From assembly GCA_052400625.1 (NCBI GenBank), contig JBQTGH010000001.1: 64,000 bases of DNA, one strand, 5' to 3'. Shown one piece after another: positions 17,292 through 28,100 of this stretch (position 1 is its first letter; each line of letters begins with the position of its first letter). The stretch comes from Thermophagus sp052400625 (GTDB lineage Bacteria > Bacteroidota > Bacteroidia > Bacteroidales > Marinilabiliaceae). Position numbers and translations under genes: made by a program. Under the pieces are notes generated by a model, which was not told the origin of the DNA, ran no database searches, and saw only the letters and a list, made by a program, of their open reading frames with translations.

Positions 17292-19343
17292 ATGAAAACA
17301 AAAAAATCTATTTTAAAATTCCTTTATTTTTCCATTGGAATCCTTTTACTGACCCAATGCCAAGCTCCAAAATCGAACCTTTTCCTGCCGGCAATTTTTT
17401 CGGACAATATGGTTCTGCAACAAAACGCTGATGCCATCATATGGGGAAAAGCAACCCCAGGCACATCCATAGAAGTAACTACCGACTGGGGGAGCTCTGC
17501 ATCCGCTATAGTCGGACAAGACAGCACCTGGCAAGCTAAATTTCCGGTTCCTGAAGCCGGGGGACCACATGTCCTAACGATTCAAACGCCCGACACAATG
17601 GTAACCATCCAAAATGTAATGCTCGGGGAAGTATGGTTGGCTTCCGGCCAATCTAATATGGAAATGCCTCTGGCCGGATGGCCACCCAGAGATACCATTC
17701 TTCATTCGGCTCAGGTTATTGCCGATTCCGATAATCCTCAGATCAGAATGTTTACAGTAGGCAAAAAAACGTCCCTCATTCCACTTTCTGATGTGTCAGG
17801 ATCCTGGGAAATTTCCAATCCGCAAAACGCAGGACACTTCAGCGCCACAGCCTATTTCTTTGCCGTCAAGCTACACAAAGAGCTGGGGGTACCCATTGGA
17901 ATCATTCACAGCAGTTGGGGAGGGACACCTATTGAATCTTGGATAAGCAATGAAACACTTTCCGCTCATGAAGACTTTAAAGCCATCGCCACCAAACTGA
18001 AGCAAATCATCCCTCAGGAAAAAGCCTACAACCAATGGCTAAATTCTTTGAAACAGATTTCTGTTAAAACCTCTGATATAAACAAAGAACCTTATAAAAA
18101 TCTGGATCTCTTCGACGGTTATTGCAGTGACCCGGAAACGAACACCGAGAATTGGAAAAGTATAAACCTGCCCGATGTTATTGAAAATTCGGAAGTAGGA
18201 GAAATCGACGGCGTCTTCTGGTTTAGAAAAACTTTTGAAATACCTGACGATTGGGCTGGGAAAAATCTGGTTATTTCTCTCGGCCCCATCGATGACATGG
18301 ACGTTACCTATCTCAACGGAGAACGAATCGGAGGGTATGAAACAGAAGGACAGTGGCTCGTTGAAAGAATTTATTCTGTTCCTGGAGAAAAAATTAAATC
18401 CGGAAAAGCCGTTTTGGCGGTTAGAGTTATGGATATCATGGGAGGCGGAGGTATCAATGGTAAATCTGAGTTGTTAACCGTCTATCCGCAAAACAAACCT
18501 CAAAATGCCATATCTCTCACCGGAGAATGGAAATATAAAGTGGTGGCGCAGCTGTCAGGAAAAAAATTGTATTTATTTGATCCCGCCTCAGATACCTTCG
18601 AAAACCGCCCCGAAAGAGCTATAACCCTCAATTCTCATACTCCAACTTCTCTTTACAACGGAATGATTGCACCTTTGAAGCCCTTTTCGTTGAAGGGAAG
18701 CATCTGGTACCAGGGCGAGACCAATGTAGGTCGGGCAAAACAATACCTAGGATTGATGGAATTGCTGATAAATGACTGGCGCAATCGATTCAACAATGAG
18801 AACATGCCCTTTTATTATGTACAGCTAGCACCATGGAACTATAACGACCTGACAGGCATCAGTTCTGCTTCTCTTAGAGAAGCACAGAGAAGATCTCTCC
18901 AAATTCCTAATGCCGGAATGGCCGTGACATTGGATATTGGCGACCTGAATACCATTCATCCGGCCAATAAAATTGCAGTTGGTGAAAGACTGGCCCTATG
19001 GGCCCTCGCAAAAAATTATGACAAAAACCTGGCCTATACAGGTCCTCTTCCTTCTGAGGTTGAAAGAACAGACAATAAAGTAATTATCACTTTTGAACAT
19101 ACAGAGGGAGAACTAATTATTCACAATAATTTTCCTAACCAATTCGAAATTGCAGGAAAAAATGGGAAATTTGTCCCGGCTCGGGTAAAAATTAATGGAA
19201 ATAAAATTGAAGTTTCTGCTCCTGGCGTATCATCTCCTGTAAATGTTCGCTATGCATACAGGAATGGTGCTGAGGCATCGCTATTTAACGCATCAGGATT
19301 GCCGGCACCATCGTTTACCACGGAGGAAGAATTTGAAAAATAA
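17292..19343 (+). CDS. Sialate O-acetylesterase-family lipoprotein (SGNH/SASA)
   Basis: A 683-residue exported esterase; ATG 17292 is preferred to the upstream TTG codons. A lipoprotein signal ends in LLTQC (lipobox), so it is probably anchored at the outer membrane. SASA motifs are present: GEVWLASGQSNMEM (catalytic Ser), HSSWGGTPIESW, IWYQGETNVGRA and DLNTIHPANK (Asp-x-x-His region). Between the halves (about 280-420) lies an inserted jelly-roll domain like those of glycoside hydrolase family 2 (WFRKTFEIPDDW, VTYLNGERIG). Members remove acetyl groups from sialic acids or from plant polysaccharides such as xylan; no sialic-acid genes occur here, so the substrate is open. Confidence 0.88.
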   Translation: MKTKKSILKFLYFSIGILLLTQCQAPKSNLFLPAIFSDNMVLQQNADAIIWGKATPGTSIEVTTDWGSSASAIVGQDSTWQAKFPVPEAGGPHVLTIQTPDTMVTIQNVMLGEVWLASGQSNMEMPLAGWPPRDTILHSAQVIADSDNPQIRMFTVGKKTSLIPLSDVSGSWEISNPQNAGHFSATAYFFAVKLHKELGVPIGIIHSSWGGTPIESWISNETLSAHEDFKAIATKLKQIIPQEKAYNQWLNSLKQISVKTSDINKEPYKNLDLFDGYCSDPETNTENWKSINLPDVIENSEVGEIDGVFWFRKTFEIPDDWAGKNLVISLGPIDDMDVTYLNGERIGGYETEGQWLVERIYSVPGEKIKSGKAVLAVRVMDIMGGGGINGKSELLTVYPQNKPQNAISLTGEWKYKVVAQLSGKKLYLFDPASDTFENRPERAITLNSHTPTSLYNGMIAPLKPFSLKGSIWYQGETNVGRAKQYLGLMELLINDWRNRFNNENMPFYYVQLAPWNYNDLTGISSASLREAQRRSLQIPNAGMAVTLDIGDLNTIHPANKIAVGERLALWALAKNYDKNLAYTGPLPSEVERTDNKVIITFEHTEGELIIHNNFPNQFEIAGKNGKFVPARVKINGNKIEVSAPGVSSPVNVRYAYRNGAEASLFNASGLPAPSFTTEEEFEK

Positions 19344-19509
19344 TACATTTTTCAGGCAACTCATGGGGAAAAAAATTTGGGAGTTATAAGACGAATTAAT
19401 ACATTTGCAACCGCAAACAAAAAACAACACCACAGGATTTGCAAAGGCAATTATCTTTTGTTGTTTTAAAAAAATTATCAACCAATATCTGGTTATCCCA
19501 AAATTCCCA

Positions 19510-19601
<92 letters not shown>

Positions 19602-19642
19602 TTTTAAAGATCATTGTGATGGGAAGCGATGATAAACGACCT

Positions 19643-19717
19643 CGGGGTATAGCACAGCCCGGTTAGTGTGCCTGCTTTGGGAGCAGGAGGTCGCAGGTTC
19701 GAATCCTGCTACCCCGA
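19643..19717 (+). tRNA. tRNA-Pro (anticodon TGG)
   Basis: Acceptor CGGGGTA pairs with TACCCCG. Anticodon arm CCTGC-TTTGGGA-GCAGG gives TGG. T arm GCAGG-TTCGAAT-CCTGC is intact. CCA is not encoded. It lies 41 bp after tRNA-Ser, so the two are probably co-transcribed. Confidence 0.96.
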
Positions 19718-19750
19718 CAAGACAATTTATTATATTGTCAGAGGCTCAAC

Positions 19751-19786
19751 AAAAGCCGCATAAACATCAGTGTTTATGCGGCTTTT
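19751..19786 (+). terminator. Strong stem-loop after the tRNA pair
   Basis: A perfect 16-bp inverted repeat (AAAAGCCGCATAAACA and its complement) with a TCAG loop, followed by T-rich sequence. Likely terminator of the tRNA transcript; symmetric enough to act in both directions. Confidence 0.85.
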
Positions 19787-20627
19787 GTGCGTTTTACCGT
19801 TTTTTGTTGTTCAATAACCGTTACCCCTTTCAAGGGAATCCGAGGAAGACAAGAAAGCTGACCAAAAGCAAATAGTCGCTTCATCAAACAGGCCTCTGCA
19901 TAGAGGCACCGCCAGTTCCAATTTACTGGCCATGATATTCACTCATAAGAACCTGATATACCCCCCATGAACAGAACATCCCTATATGGGTAATCCAAGC
20001 ATGACAGATTGGTTGCTTAGAGATAAGAAATTATTATACTAACGAAAAAAACAAATTGAACGGCTGTTTGAGCTAATGGGATACAATCCATAGCTTAGGG
20101 ACTTCAATGAGGCATACCCCCCAAAAAAAGCACCCCTATTTACTTCGAAATATAGAAATTACCTGCCAAATCATGTGGGGCAAAATTTCGAAACAAATAG
20201 ACGATATATATTTAACATCCAACATAGCCCTTCACAACCAACCCATTACAGATTCATCATCCTCCAACACCCTGTAAGCAAGCCGGTGCGTTGGTGCCCG
20301 GTGTTTAGTCATTGTGCGCTAAAGGAAGGCGCAAACTTTTTATACCGATCAAAGAGTCACTTTTCCAGTGATGAATTCAAAGAATTCCCTAAAAAAAGGA
20401 ATAACCATCAGTATGTACGGGAAAGTAAAAGCTTCAAACAATTTTTATTGACCGAAAGCTTATTGGGGCGTTATATTCCTCTGAATAGATTTACATTTTT
20501 AATCAAACAGCCATAAAAATTTGAAGATTTAGGTAAATTTATTGTCCATAATTAGTCAATACTTTTGCTAGATATTAAATATTTCCTATTAGAATTTTAA
20601 GAACCCGAATCGTAAAAAATCTCAGCA
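19787..20627. other. Long intergenic region with two adjacent hairpins, no convincing gene
   Basis: At 19892-19907 GCCTCT-GCAT-AGAGGC, and at 19911-19930 GCCAGT-8 nt-ACTGGC, form two back-to-back GC-rich hairpins. The rest is AT-rich. A plus-strand frame at 20175-20516 shows no recognisable motif and no hydrophobic or domain-like pattern, so it is not called. Confidence 0.4.
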
Positions 20628-21698
20628 ATGCGCTTAATTCTTTTAATTTTACTAACAGGTTTCTTATCCGCCCAGCCATCCTTTAATCAAGTTGTATTGG
20701 AAGCCGATGGACCGGGAGATACGTACGAGCTAATAAATTCTGTTCTGACATCTGATGAAGGCGATGTGATTGAAGTACCTGATTGTGGTCATCAGGGGTT
20801 TGGAAGACACATCGATGAAGTTTATGATCCTGAACTGGGGAAATTTGTTTTTCGTTTTCACATCCATGTTACCCCCGACAATGACCGATGCATTAATTAT
20901 GATCGCCAAAGAACTGAAATAAAGACCTATGATAAGTCACCGGACAATCTATTGGGCACTCAAAATGAAAAAGTGATATACCAATGGAAATTCAAACTGG
21001 ATAGTGATTTTCAGCCATCAAATAGCTTTACCCATTTACATCAACTCAAATCGGTCGGAAGTGATGAAGACAGTATGCCATTAATCACTCTCACGGCCAG
21101 AAAGGGGACACCGGACCAATTAGAAATCAGATATGCCGAAACCTATTCGCAAATCACCTTAAAAAAAATTGATCTAAACCCTCTTAAGGGCATTTGGCTT
21201 AACATTATTGAGACTGTCACCTATGGAGAAATAGGGTCAGGAAGCTACCATTTAATTATTAAAACAGAGAAAGAAAATCAGGAATTACTCAATTATTTCA
21301 ACGATACTATCAGAACATGGAAAACCGATGCCGCATTTATCCGTCCTAAATGGGGTATTTATAGAAGCTTAAATGATCAGGAAAATCTGAGAGATGAAAC
21401 AGTGCTTTTTGCCGATTTCCTTATAAAAGAAATATACACAGGGATAGAACCTCCACTACAAACACTACGAAAAGAACTATTATACCCTAACCCTGCCTCG
21501 AATGTGATTTTTATTAATCACATGCCACAAAATAACTTCACAATGGTAAACATATATAGCACTGATGGTCGGATGATAATGCAAAAAGAAATCACCGCTC
21601 AAAGCATGGATATTTCAACATTAAAACCAGGAATTTATTTATTATATCTTTCAAATGAGAGAAAAAGCAGCCAACCCTACAAGTTGATTGTTCGATAA
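20628..21698 (+). CDS. Secreted polysaccharide lyase-like jelly-roll protein with T9SS tail
   Basis: A 356-residue exported protein. Signal peptide at about 1-16 (ILLILLTGFLSAQ). The middle carries motifs in the order expected of jelly-roll lyases: DRQRTEIKTY (Arg/Glu strand), FTHLHQLKS (His/Gln strand) and RPKWGIYRS (Tyr-containing strand). This resembles the heparin-lyase-I/glucuronan-lyase-like group and, more distantly, PL7 alginate lyases. The CAZy family cannot be fixed by eye. The last 75 residues (LYPNPASNVIFI, then STDGRMI and LKPGIYLLYL, ending KLIVR) are a type-A T9SS sorting domain, so it is exported to the surface or medium. Position next to a uronate PUL supports a lyase role on a uronic-acid polymer. 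Confidence 0.65.
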   Translation: MRLILLILLTGFLSAQPSFNQVVLEADGPGDTYELINSVLTSDEGDVIEVPDCGHQGFGRHIDEVYDPELGKFVFRFHIHVTPDNDRCINYDRQRTEIKTYDKSPDNLLGTQNEKVIYQWKFKLDSDFQPSNSFTHLHQLKSVGSDEDSMPLITLTARKGTPDQLEIRYAETYSQITLKKIDLNPLKGIWLNIIETVTYGEIGSGSYHLIIKTEKENQELLNYFNDTIRTWKTDAAFIRPKWGIYRSLNDQENLRDETVLFADFLIKEIYTGIEPPLQTLRKELLYPNPASNVIFINHMPQNNFTMVNIYSTDGRMIMQKEITAQSMDISTLKPGIYLLYLSNERKSSQPYKLIVR

Positions 21699-22151
21699 TT
21701 CACCAAGAAAAGAATTTTATTCTCCCCCTCTCCTACATATATGTTTCTAGAAATTACGATTATCCACTGGCAATTTAAAATGAGCATTCATCAGGAATTC
21801 TTTCTCCGCCTCAAGTTTGTTTCCACCATTCATGGTCCAAAAGCATAACAACTGGCTTATTCTGATTAGAATGCATCTTCGTAAATAGATAGACTAAACC
21901 GAAAAATTTAATCTATATCCTGTGGAAATATAAAATTCTGGAGCCCATTATAGTAAAAAATTACGGCAAAATAAAAAACCTCCCAGACATCCTGAAAGTT
22001 TAAGTTCATAACATTGCTTACTTAAAAATCTATAGTTTCTTACTTTAAAAAACTATAAACAAATCTCTTTCAGCGCAATATATAAAAAACCTGCCGGACT
22101 GAACAACAATCCGACAGGTCACTTCCGTTTTAAAAATCTAAATTGCTAATT
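21699..22151. other. Convergent intergenic region
   Basis: About 450 AT-rich bp between the lyase-like gene and the IPT gene. Apart from the terminator at 22084-22119 I see no gene, repeat or RNA. Confidence 0.4.
22084..22119 (-). terminator. Terminator of the susC-susD-IPT operon
   Basis: ACCTGcCGGA pairs with TCCGaCAGGT (one mismatch). On the minus strand it is followed by TTTTTTATA. It lies just past the IPT gene stop. Confidence 0.75.
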
Positions 22152-23606
22152 CTACTTTTGGAAGTAGTAATTAAACTTAACATATGATCCATCTCCACTA
22201 GCTTGTCCTATATTCTCAGCAATATCTGCATAAGCATCTACAATTTCAATAAAACCATACTGCACTTCATCGTTCCATGTCTGTTTTACAATTATGACAT
22301 CTCCTGCACTGAATTCATCTTCTTTGTCACTTCCCGGAGTGTAAATATCAAGGTCACTCTTGCTCGCACCAAAATCACCTACAACTTCTGGATCAATTTC
22401 CGTTAGAGTTTTATTTTTTACCATATCAATATAGGCTTTCTGAGCCGGATCAGATTCATCCAACACAGCAAACTTGGAAACTTTGGCTGCATTAGCACTT
22501 GGTAATTTTTCGCCGGTAGAAGAGCAAGCATAATTCTTAATAACTCCACTGGCATTCCCAGATTGTCTCAACTGAACATAACCACTCTTCGAAGCATAGA
22601 ACAACAGAGAAATGTTAGCTTGAAGTATATCCCAAGAAGTACATGCATCATAAACCAAACCGGTATTGAAATCCAGGAAGAATTGGCCTTCACCACCTCT
22701 GGTATGAAGTTCGATGTTACTATAATACTTCACTTGCGGAACAATTACTTCAAAACTTTCACTAAGAATGAGCTCCTGCGTTTCACCAAAATAAGTTGCT
22801 TTAACCGTTACATCACTTGTTGATACAGCAAATTGGTCGTCTGTAAGCATAACCGTTAATTTGTCTCCGGATTCGTTTACCACAAAAGCTCCCTCCTGCT
22901 CGTTAAACCACATCTTATCTATTAATGAAAGATTTTCTCCTTCAAAAACAATATCACTACCTGTTACCCCTTCCTCAGGAATAGCACTAAAACTTGGAAC
23001 AATGCGGTATAAAGAAAGAACTCCATTAGATCCCACCTGGGTAATAGTTCCACCATCATTATAAGAGAAAAACACTTTTGCAGGTTCTTCTTCTTCCTCA
23101 AAGAAAGGCACTTCAATCAAAAAGAAATCTTCATTGGCTTCAACAATATTAGCTTTTGAAGATCCAACGAAAACATCATAAACGACATCCAGGTTCTCAC
23201 CTTCAATCTTAAATTGACTATTAGGTAGTACTGTAACATTTCCAAAATCGGAGATAACAGGCACTTTATGAATAACAGTAAATTCATCGGTGGATGAAGA
23301 AGCATTTCCAGACTCATTCACAACGGTGATTACACCGGAAACAGTACCTTTATCCAGTTTCACAACCATTTCATTACTACTGATACGATATTTGATATTT
23401 ACGATGCTATCACCAATAGTTACAAAATTAACCGTACGTAGATTCTCTCCTTTAATGGTAATCTCATCACCCGATGAACCCGAAGTAGGTTCAAAACTTT
23501 CAATAACTGATGGATATTCTCCTTCTATATTAAATACAACCTCCTCATCGCATCCAAACCAGAATGCAGATATCAGCATTAATAATAACGATCCAATATT
23601 TTTCAT
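22152..23606 (-). CDS. IPT/TIG-domain surface glycan-binding lipoprotein (SusE-position)
   Basis: A 484-residue lipoprotein; the leader ends in FWFGC (lipobox). Three IPT/TIG immunoglobulin-like domains follow (about 33-115, 115-205 and 208-290; each has the GxxGxxxxxxGENL-like pattern, for example SGSSGDEITIKGENL and GVTGSDIVFEGENL). A distinct C-terminal domain (about 295-484) ends in a beta-rich VKFNYYFQ. Proteins of this design, encoded third after susC-susD, bind the polysaccharide at the cell surface. It starts 20 bp after susD and shares its transcript. Binding specificity (alginate or another polyuronate) is inferred from context only. Confidence 0.82.
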   Translation of the reverse strand: MKNIGSLLLMLISAFWFGCDEEVVFNIEGEYPSVIESFEPTSGSSGDEITIKGENLRTVNFVTIGDSIVNIKYRISSNEMVVKLDKGTVSGVITVVNESGNASSSTDEFTVIHKVPVISDFGNVTVLPNSQFKIEGENLDVVYDVFVGSSKANIVEANEDFFLIEVPFFEEEEEPAKVFFSYNDGGTITQVGSNGVLSLYRIVPSFSAIPEEGVTGSDIVFEGENLSLIDKMWFNEQEGAFVVNESGDKLTVMLTDDQFAVSTSDVTVKATYFGETQELILSESFEVIVPQVKYYSNIELHTRGGEGQFFLDFNTGLVYDACTSWDILQANISLLFYASKSGYVQLRQSGNASGVIKNYACSSTGEKLPSANAAKVSKFAVLDESDPAQKAYIDMVKNKTLTEIDPEVVGDFGASKSDLDIYTPGSDKEDEFSAGDVIIVKQTWNDEVQYGFIEIVDAYADIAENIGQASGDGSYVKFNYYFQK

Positions 23607-23626
23607 CTTTCCTGCTTTTTTGTTGA

Positions 23627-25174
23627 TTAGTAACCTGGATTTTGCGTAGCATTAATAGCAACGGACATTACACTATTGGGGATGGGCAATAAATACTGCC
23701 ATTCTTCCAATTCTCGCTCATCTTCAACTAAATAGCTCATATCACTTGGAACATTTGCATAGTACATTTCTGACACAACTGTTCCGTCATCATTAATTGA
23801 AGAGATAATCAATTCACTGTTATAGTGATTTTTCATAACCGTCGCCAACCTATTGGTTCTCAAAAGATCAAAGAAGCGTTGATTTTCAAACGCAAACTCA
23901 AGCCTTCTCTCTTTCTCTATGATAAGCATCATTTCTCTTTGAGATACGACATCCCCCTCCTCAATAGGATCTAGGCCGGCTCTTTCTCTTACCATATTAA
24001 CGTAAGGCAAAGCATTGTTTATCCCGGAGGTTTCATTTTCAATTTCGGCCAACATCATTAATACATCAGCAAAACGCAACACAATCCAGTCATTTTCCGC
24101 ATCCAACTCATTTTCAAATTCGGATAAATACTTAGTCACAAAAGGAACAGCATTAAGATTCCCACTGTCATCGATCCATGTAGCATTCAACACAACATTC
24201 TTTCTTACATCATCACCCTCTGAATCATATGCTTCAATAAGATCATTGGTAGGGGTATTGTAATTGTATGATCTTCCTGGCACAAAGGTCCCGTCACGAG
24301 GCGTAAAATAATTAGCAAATGGAGATCCTTGACCATAACCTCCAGACAAATAACGAACAGCAAAAATAATCTCAGCATTCATTTCGTTATTCACATCAAA
24401 TACAGAAGCGTAATCATCTAACAACTCATGCCCACTATTATCTTTTACATCCAATAATAATTCTTTAGCCTCAGAATAACGCTTCTGGGTTAGATAAACC
24501 TTTGCCAACAAAGTTTTTGCAGCCCATGAGGTAGCACGTCCAAGATTAGAGTCGTCATAACTATCCGGGAGCAACGCATTTGTATCACCATGTCCACACG
24601 CCAAAGCAAGATCATTTTCTATTAATTCATATACATCTTGCACAGAACTGCGAGCATAATTGTTAGCTTCCTCAATGGTCATTCTTTCAGTCACCAGAAA
24701 AACAGGACCGTACAGACGAACCAAATTAAAATAAACATAGGCTCGAATAAAACGGGCTTCACCTTCAAATTGATCTTTAAGATCTTGGTTTTCTACAGCA
24801 TCAAGATGCTCCAGAACCACATTGCAGTTATCTATTGCTTTATAGGCTGCCTCCCAATACTCAGTATTTTCATCATGGGTCGTTTCAACTGTAAAATTAT
24901 CCATTTGTCTTAATCGGACATTGATCGCGTCTCCTGTATTTTTAATATACAAGCGCGCATTATCGGAGCGTATTTCAGTCAACCGCCATTCCTCATTTGT
25001 TAAGTTCCTAAGACTACTATAACAAGCAATGGTGGCCATGTTTAATTCCTCATCGTTGGTAAAGAAACTACCCTCTCCCAGCTGATCAATTGGTTTTTTA
25101 TCCAAAAAATCTTCACATGATGAGAGTGCTGCAACAGCCAATACCATTAAGGCTATATTTATTATTTTTTTCAT
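23627..25174 (-). CDS. SusD/RagB-family glycan-binding outer-membrane lipoprotein
   Basis: A 515-residue SusD homologue. Lipobox ALSSC at about residue 20 is followed by EDFLDKKP, the usual SusD opening. TPR-like helices follow (EARFIRAYVYFNLVRLYGPV) and the C-terminal RagB/SusD block (IEKERRLEFAFENQRFFDLLRT, LLPIPNSVMS, QNPGY). SusD caps the SusC barrel and helps bring in oligosaccharides. 22 bp downstream of susC. Confidence 0.95.
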   Translation of the reverse strand: MKKIINIALMVLAVAALSSCEDFLDKKPIDQLGEGSFFTNDEELNMATIACYSSLRNLTNEEWRLTEIRSDNARLYIKNTGDAINVRLRQMDNFTVETTHDENTEYWEAAYKAIDNCNVVLEHLDAVENQDLKDQFEGEARFIRAYVYFNLVRLYGPVFLVTERMTIEEANNYARSSVQDVYELIENDLALACGHGDTNALLPDSYDDSNLGRATSWAAKTLLAKVYLTQKRYSEAKELLLDVKDNSGHELLDDYASVFDVNNEMNAEIIFAVRYLSGGYGQGSPFANYFTPRDGTFVPGRSYNYNTPTNDLIEAYDSEGDDVRKNVVLNATWIDDSGNLNAVPFVTKYLSEFENELDAENDWIVLRFADVLMMLAEIENETSGINNALPYVNMVRERAGLDPIEEGDVVSQREMMLIIEKERRLEFAFENQRFFDLLRTNRLATVMKNHYNSELIISSINDDGTVVSEMYYANVPSDMSYLVEDERELEEWQYLLPIPNSVMSVAINATQNPGY

Positions 25175-25196
25175 AACCTGATTGATTTTTTAATGA

Positions 25197-28100
25197 TTAA
25201 AAAGTAATATCCACACCTACGCTATAAACTCTTTGAATTGGGAATGCACCTCTTTGGTAACCATCGACCAAAGGACTTGAGTAGTTACCAGAGGTTCTTC
25301 GCGCTTCAGGATTAATACCTCGATAATCGGATGACCACCAGTAGAGCAAGTTTTGACCACTTAAATAAATTCTGACATTGGAAATATTAACTAATCCAGC
25401 AATTCTTTTGGGTAAGCTATACCCAATAGTAAGATCACGCAGAGCAATATAGTCAGCATCTTCAACGGCATAATCGGTTAGCATCTGATTAATTCCATTT
25501 CTTTCAAATGGTGTTTTCCCATCACCGATATTGTTTTCATCAATCCATCTATTGGTGTTAAACTTCTTATTATATCTAACAGTCTCGGCATAATATAAAT
25601 CACCATTAATAACCTCGGAGCCAACAACCCCTTGAAACAGGAAGGAAACATCAAAATCCTTATATTTCAAATTATTCGTAACCCCCCAGGTAAAATCAGG
25701 CAATGGATCACCAATAACAGTAAAATCATTAGCATCAATAACCCCATCGGCAAAAACGTCAACCGCTCTTAACCCACCTGCCACGTCATTAACGTGTGAA
25801 GGATTTTCAGCAATTTCTTCTTCTGATTTCCAAACCCCTTGTGTTTTATACCCATAAAACTGTATCAAAGGATCTCCTACTCTGGTAAGATACATTTCAT
25901 TTCTTTCCCCAGTTGATATTTGTTCAAACTCTCCCCCCAGGTCAAGCACCTTGTTTTGGTTCATGGCATAATTAAAGGTAGTGCTCCACTTAAAATCTGG
26001 CAAAACAAAGTTTTGGGTAGTCAAAGTAACTTCCAATCCTCTGTTTCGTACTTTACCCTCATTACTCCATGCTTCAGTAAACCCTATGATTGAGTTAACG
26101 GAACGTTCATACAACAAACTTTTGGTGATTGAATAATAGTAGTCAACACCTAAATTTATTCTATTCTTAAATGCACTCAAATCGATGCCATAATTAAATT
26201 CATTTGTTTGCTCCCATTGCAAATAAGAATTCCCTATAACCGATGAAGTATTGGATATTCCCGACACCACCGATCCATTAGAACTCCCCAAAACATAGGA
26301 ATTAGGTGACAACATATTAGTATTCGCATAATTTGGGATATCATCTGTACCCGTCACACCATAGCTGGCGCGCAACTTCAATTGGTCAACCCAAGGTACA
26401 GCATCTTCAAAGAAAGGTTCTTCAGAGATCCGCCAACCTAAAGAAACGGAAGGAAAATACCCCCAACGGTTATCTTTTCCAAATTTAGAACTACCATCTC
26501 CCCTAAAACTGGCTGACAACAGATATTTATCAGCATAAGAATAAGCAAAACGCGAAAACAAAGAAACCAAACCTTCTTCTTCTTCCCAGGTGCCGGTCAC
26601 TTGATCTTCATCATCATATTGCAAAATGGTTCCGGCAGCATTTAACGTATGTAAATAATCGGTAGGAAAATTATTCCCATACACACTAGCAATTTTTGTA
26701 TTTTTTTCCTCAATAGAGAAACCAAGTAAGGCATCGAGGTTATGATTGCCTCTTTTCAGATTATAAGTTAATGTATTTTCTGAAAGCAAGTCACGGAACA
26801 AAGAATTCTCATACAGACCGCTGTTGGGAGAGGACGCCGTTTTTGAATTTATATTTTTATAGGTATTTTCCTCAGTATATTTCAAATTAAAACCATTTGA
26901 TGTTTTAAACACCAACCCATCTGCCAATTTAATCCTAAAATAGATTGAACTTTGAACGCCATAATCATTTCTTGAATAAAATTCATTGTTCATGACCGAC
27001 AGAGGATTATTATTAGAAGTGTTATATGGTGAAACCCCTGACTCGGTTCTTTCTTCTCCGGAAATAGGATCAATTCCTGTATAAGTTTTATTACTAAAAT
27101 GATAACCATGTGCATAACTTCCAACTGGCTGGCCAGTCAAAGCGGAGGTATACTCGTTATGATATACCGGCAAATACCTAGGCGTACGAACGAAATCTGT
27201 AAACGGATTGGTAGGTTTGGATCGTTTGGTATAACTCGGAGTAATGGTAAGACCTATTTTTGTACGTGGAGATAAGTCCACCTCAACCTTAGAACGTACA
27301 TTAATCTTATCATATTTATTTTGAAGCATTATACCTTCATCGCCCATATAAGAAGATGAGATATAGTATTTCATCCCTTTTTTCCCGCCAGAAACATTAA
27401 ATTGAGCATTAAAAACCCCGGCCAGTCTCAAAGCCTCCTCTTGCCAGTTGGTATCCTCGGTTTCCAATACAGACATAGCAAAATACATAGGACTTAGTTC
27501 ACTGTCACCAGAAAGAATTGCTTCATTAACTTTCATTGCTATAAATTCATCCTGCGTCATCATTGGATGCAACTTATAATAATCTTTAATACCATAAGAT
27601 GCACGTACATTATAAGTTGGTTTATCTTCCGTACCACTCTTGGTTGTGATTATGATAACGCCATTAGCAGCTCTAGACCCATAAATCGCTGCTGATGCAG
27701 CATCCTTCAAAACTTCAATAGACTCAATGTCGGCCATATCAACAAGGCTAAGCCCATCATCCATTGGAAAGCCATCAACAATAATAAGCGGTTTACTATC
27801 GGCACTAATAGAACCAACCCCTCGAACGTTAATGCTTGGCTCCTCTCCAACCTGTGATGTAATATTTTGAATTTGCACACCGGCCATACGACCTTGAAGC
27901 AATTGGTCGGCTCGACCACCGGGAATATCTTCCAATCCACTAGTTTCCAACTTAGAAACAGCTCCAGTCAAATGAGATTTTTTCATAGTACCATATCCGA
28001 CCACTACTACTTCCTCAAGTCCAACCAAATCCGCCTCTAATACAACATCAATTTTTGTTTGATTTCCAACAACAACTTCCTTAGGACTGTATCCAATAAA

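Noticed and set aside
20175..20516. A 113-codon plus-strand frame after the tRNAs
   Set aside because: No domain, signal or codon-use support; surrounding region is non-coding in appearance.
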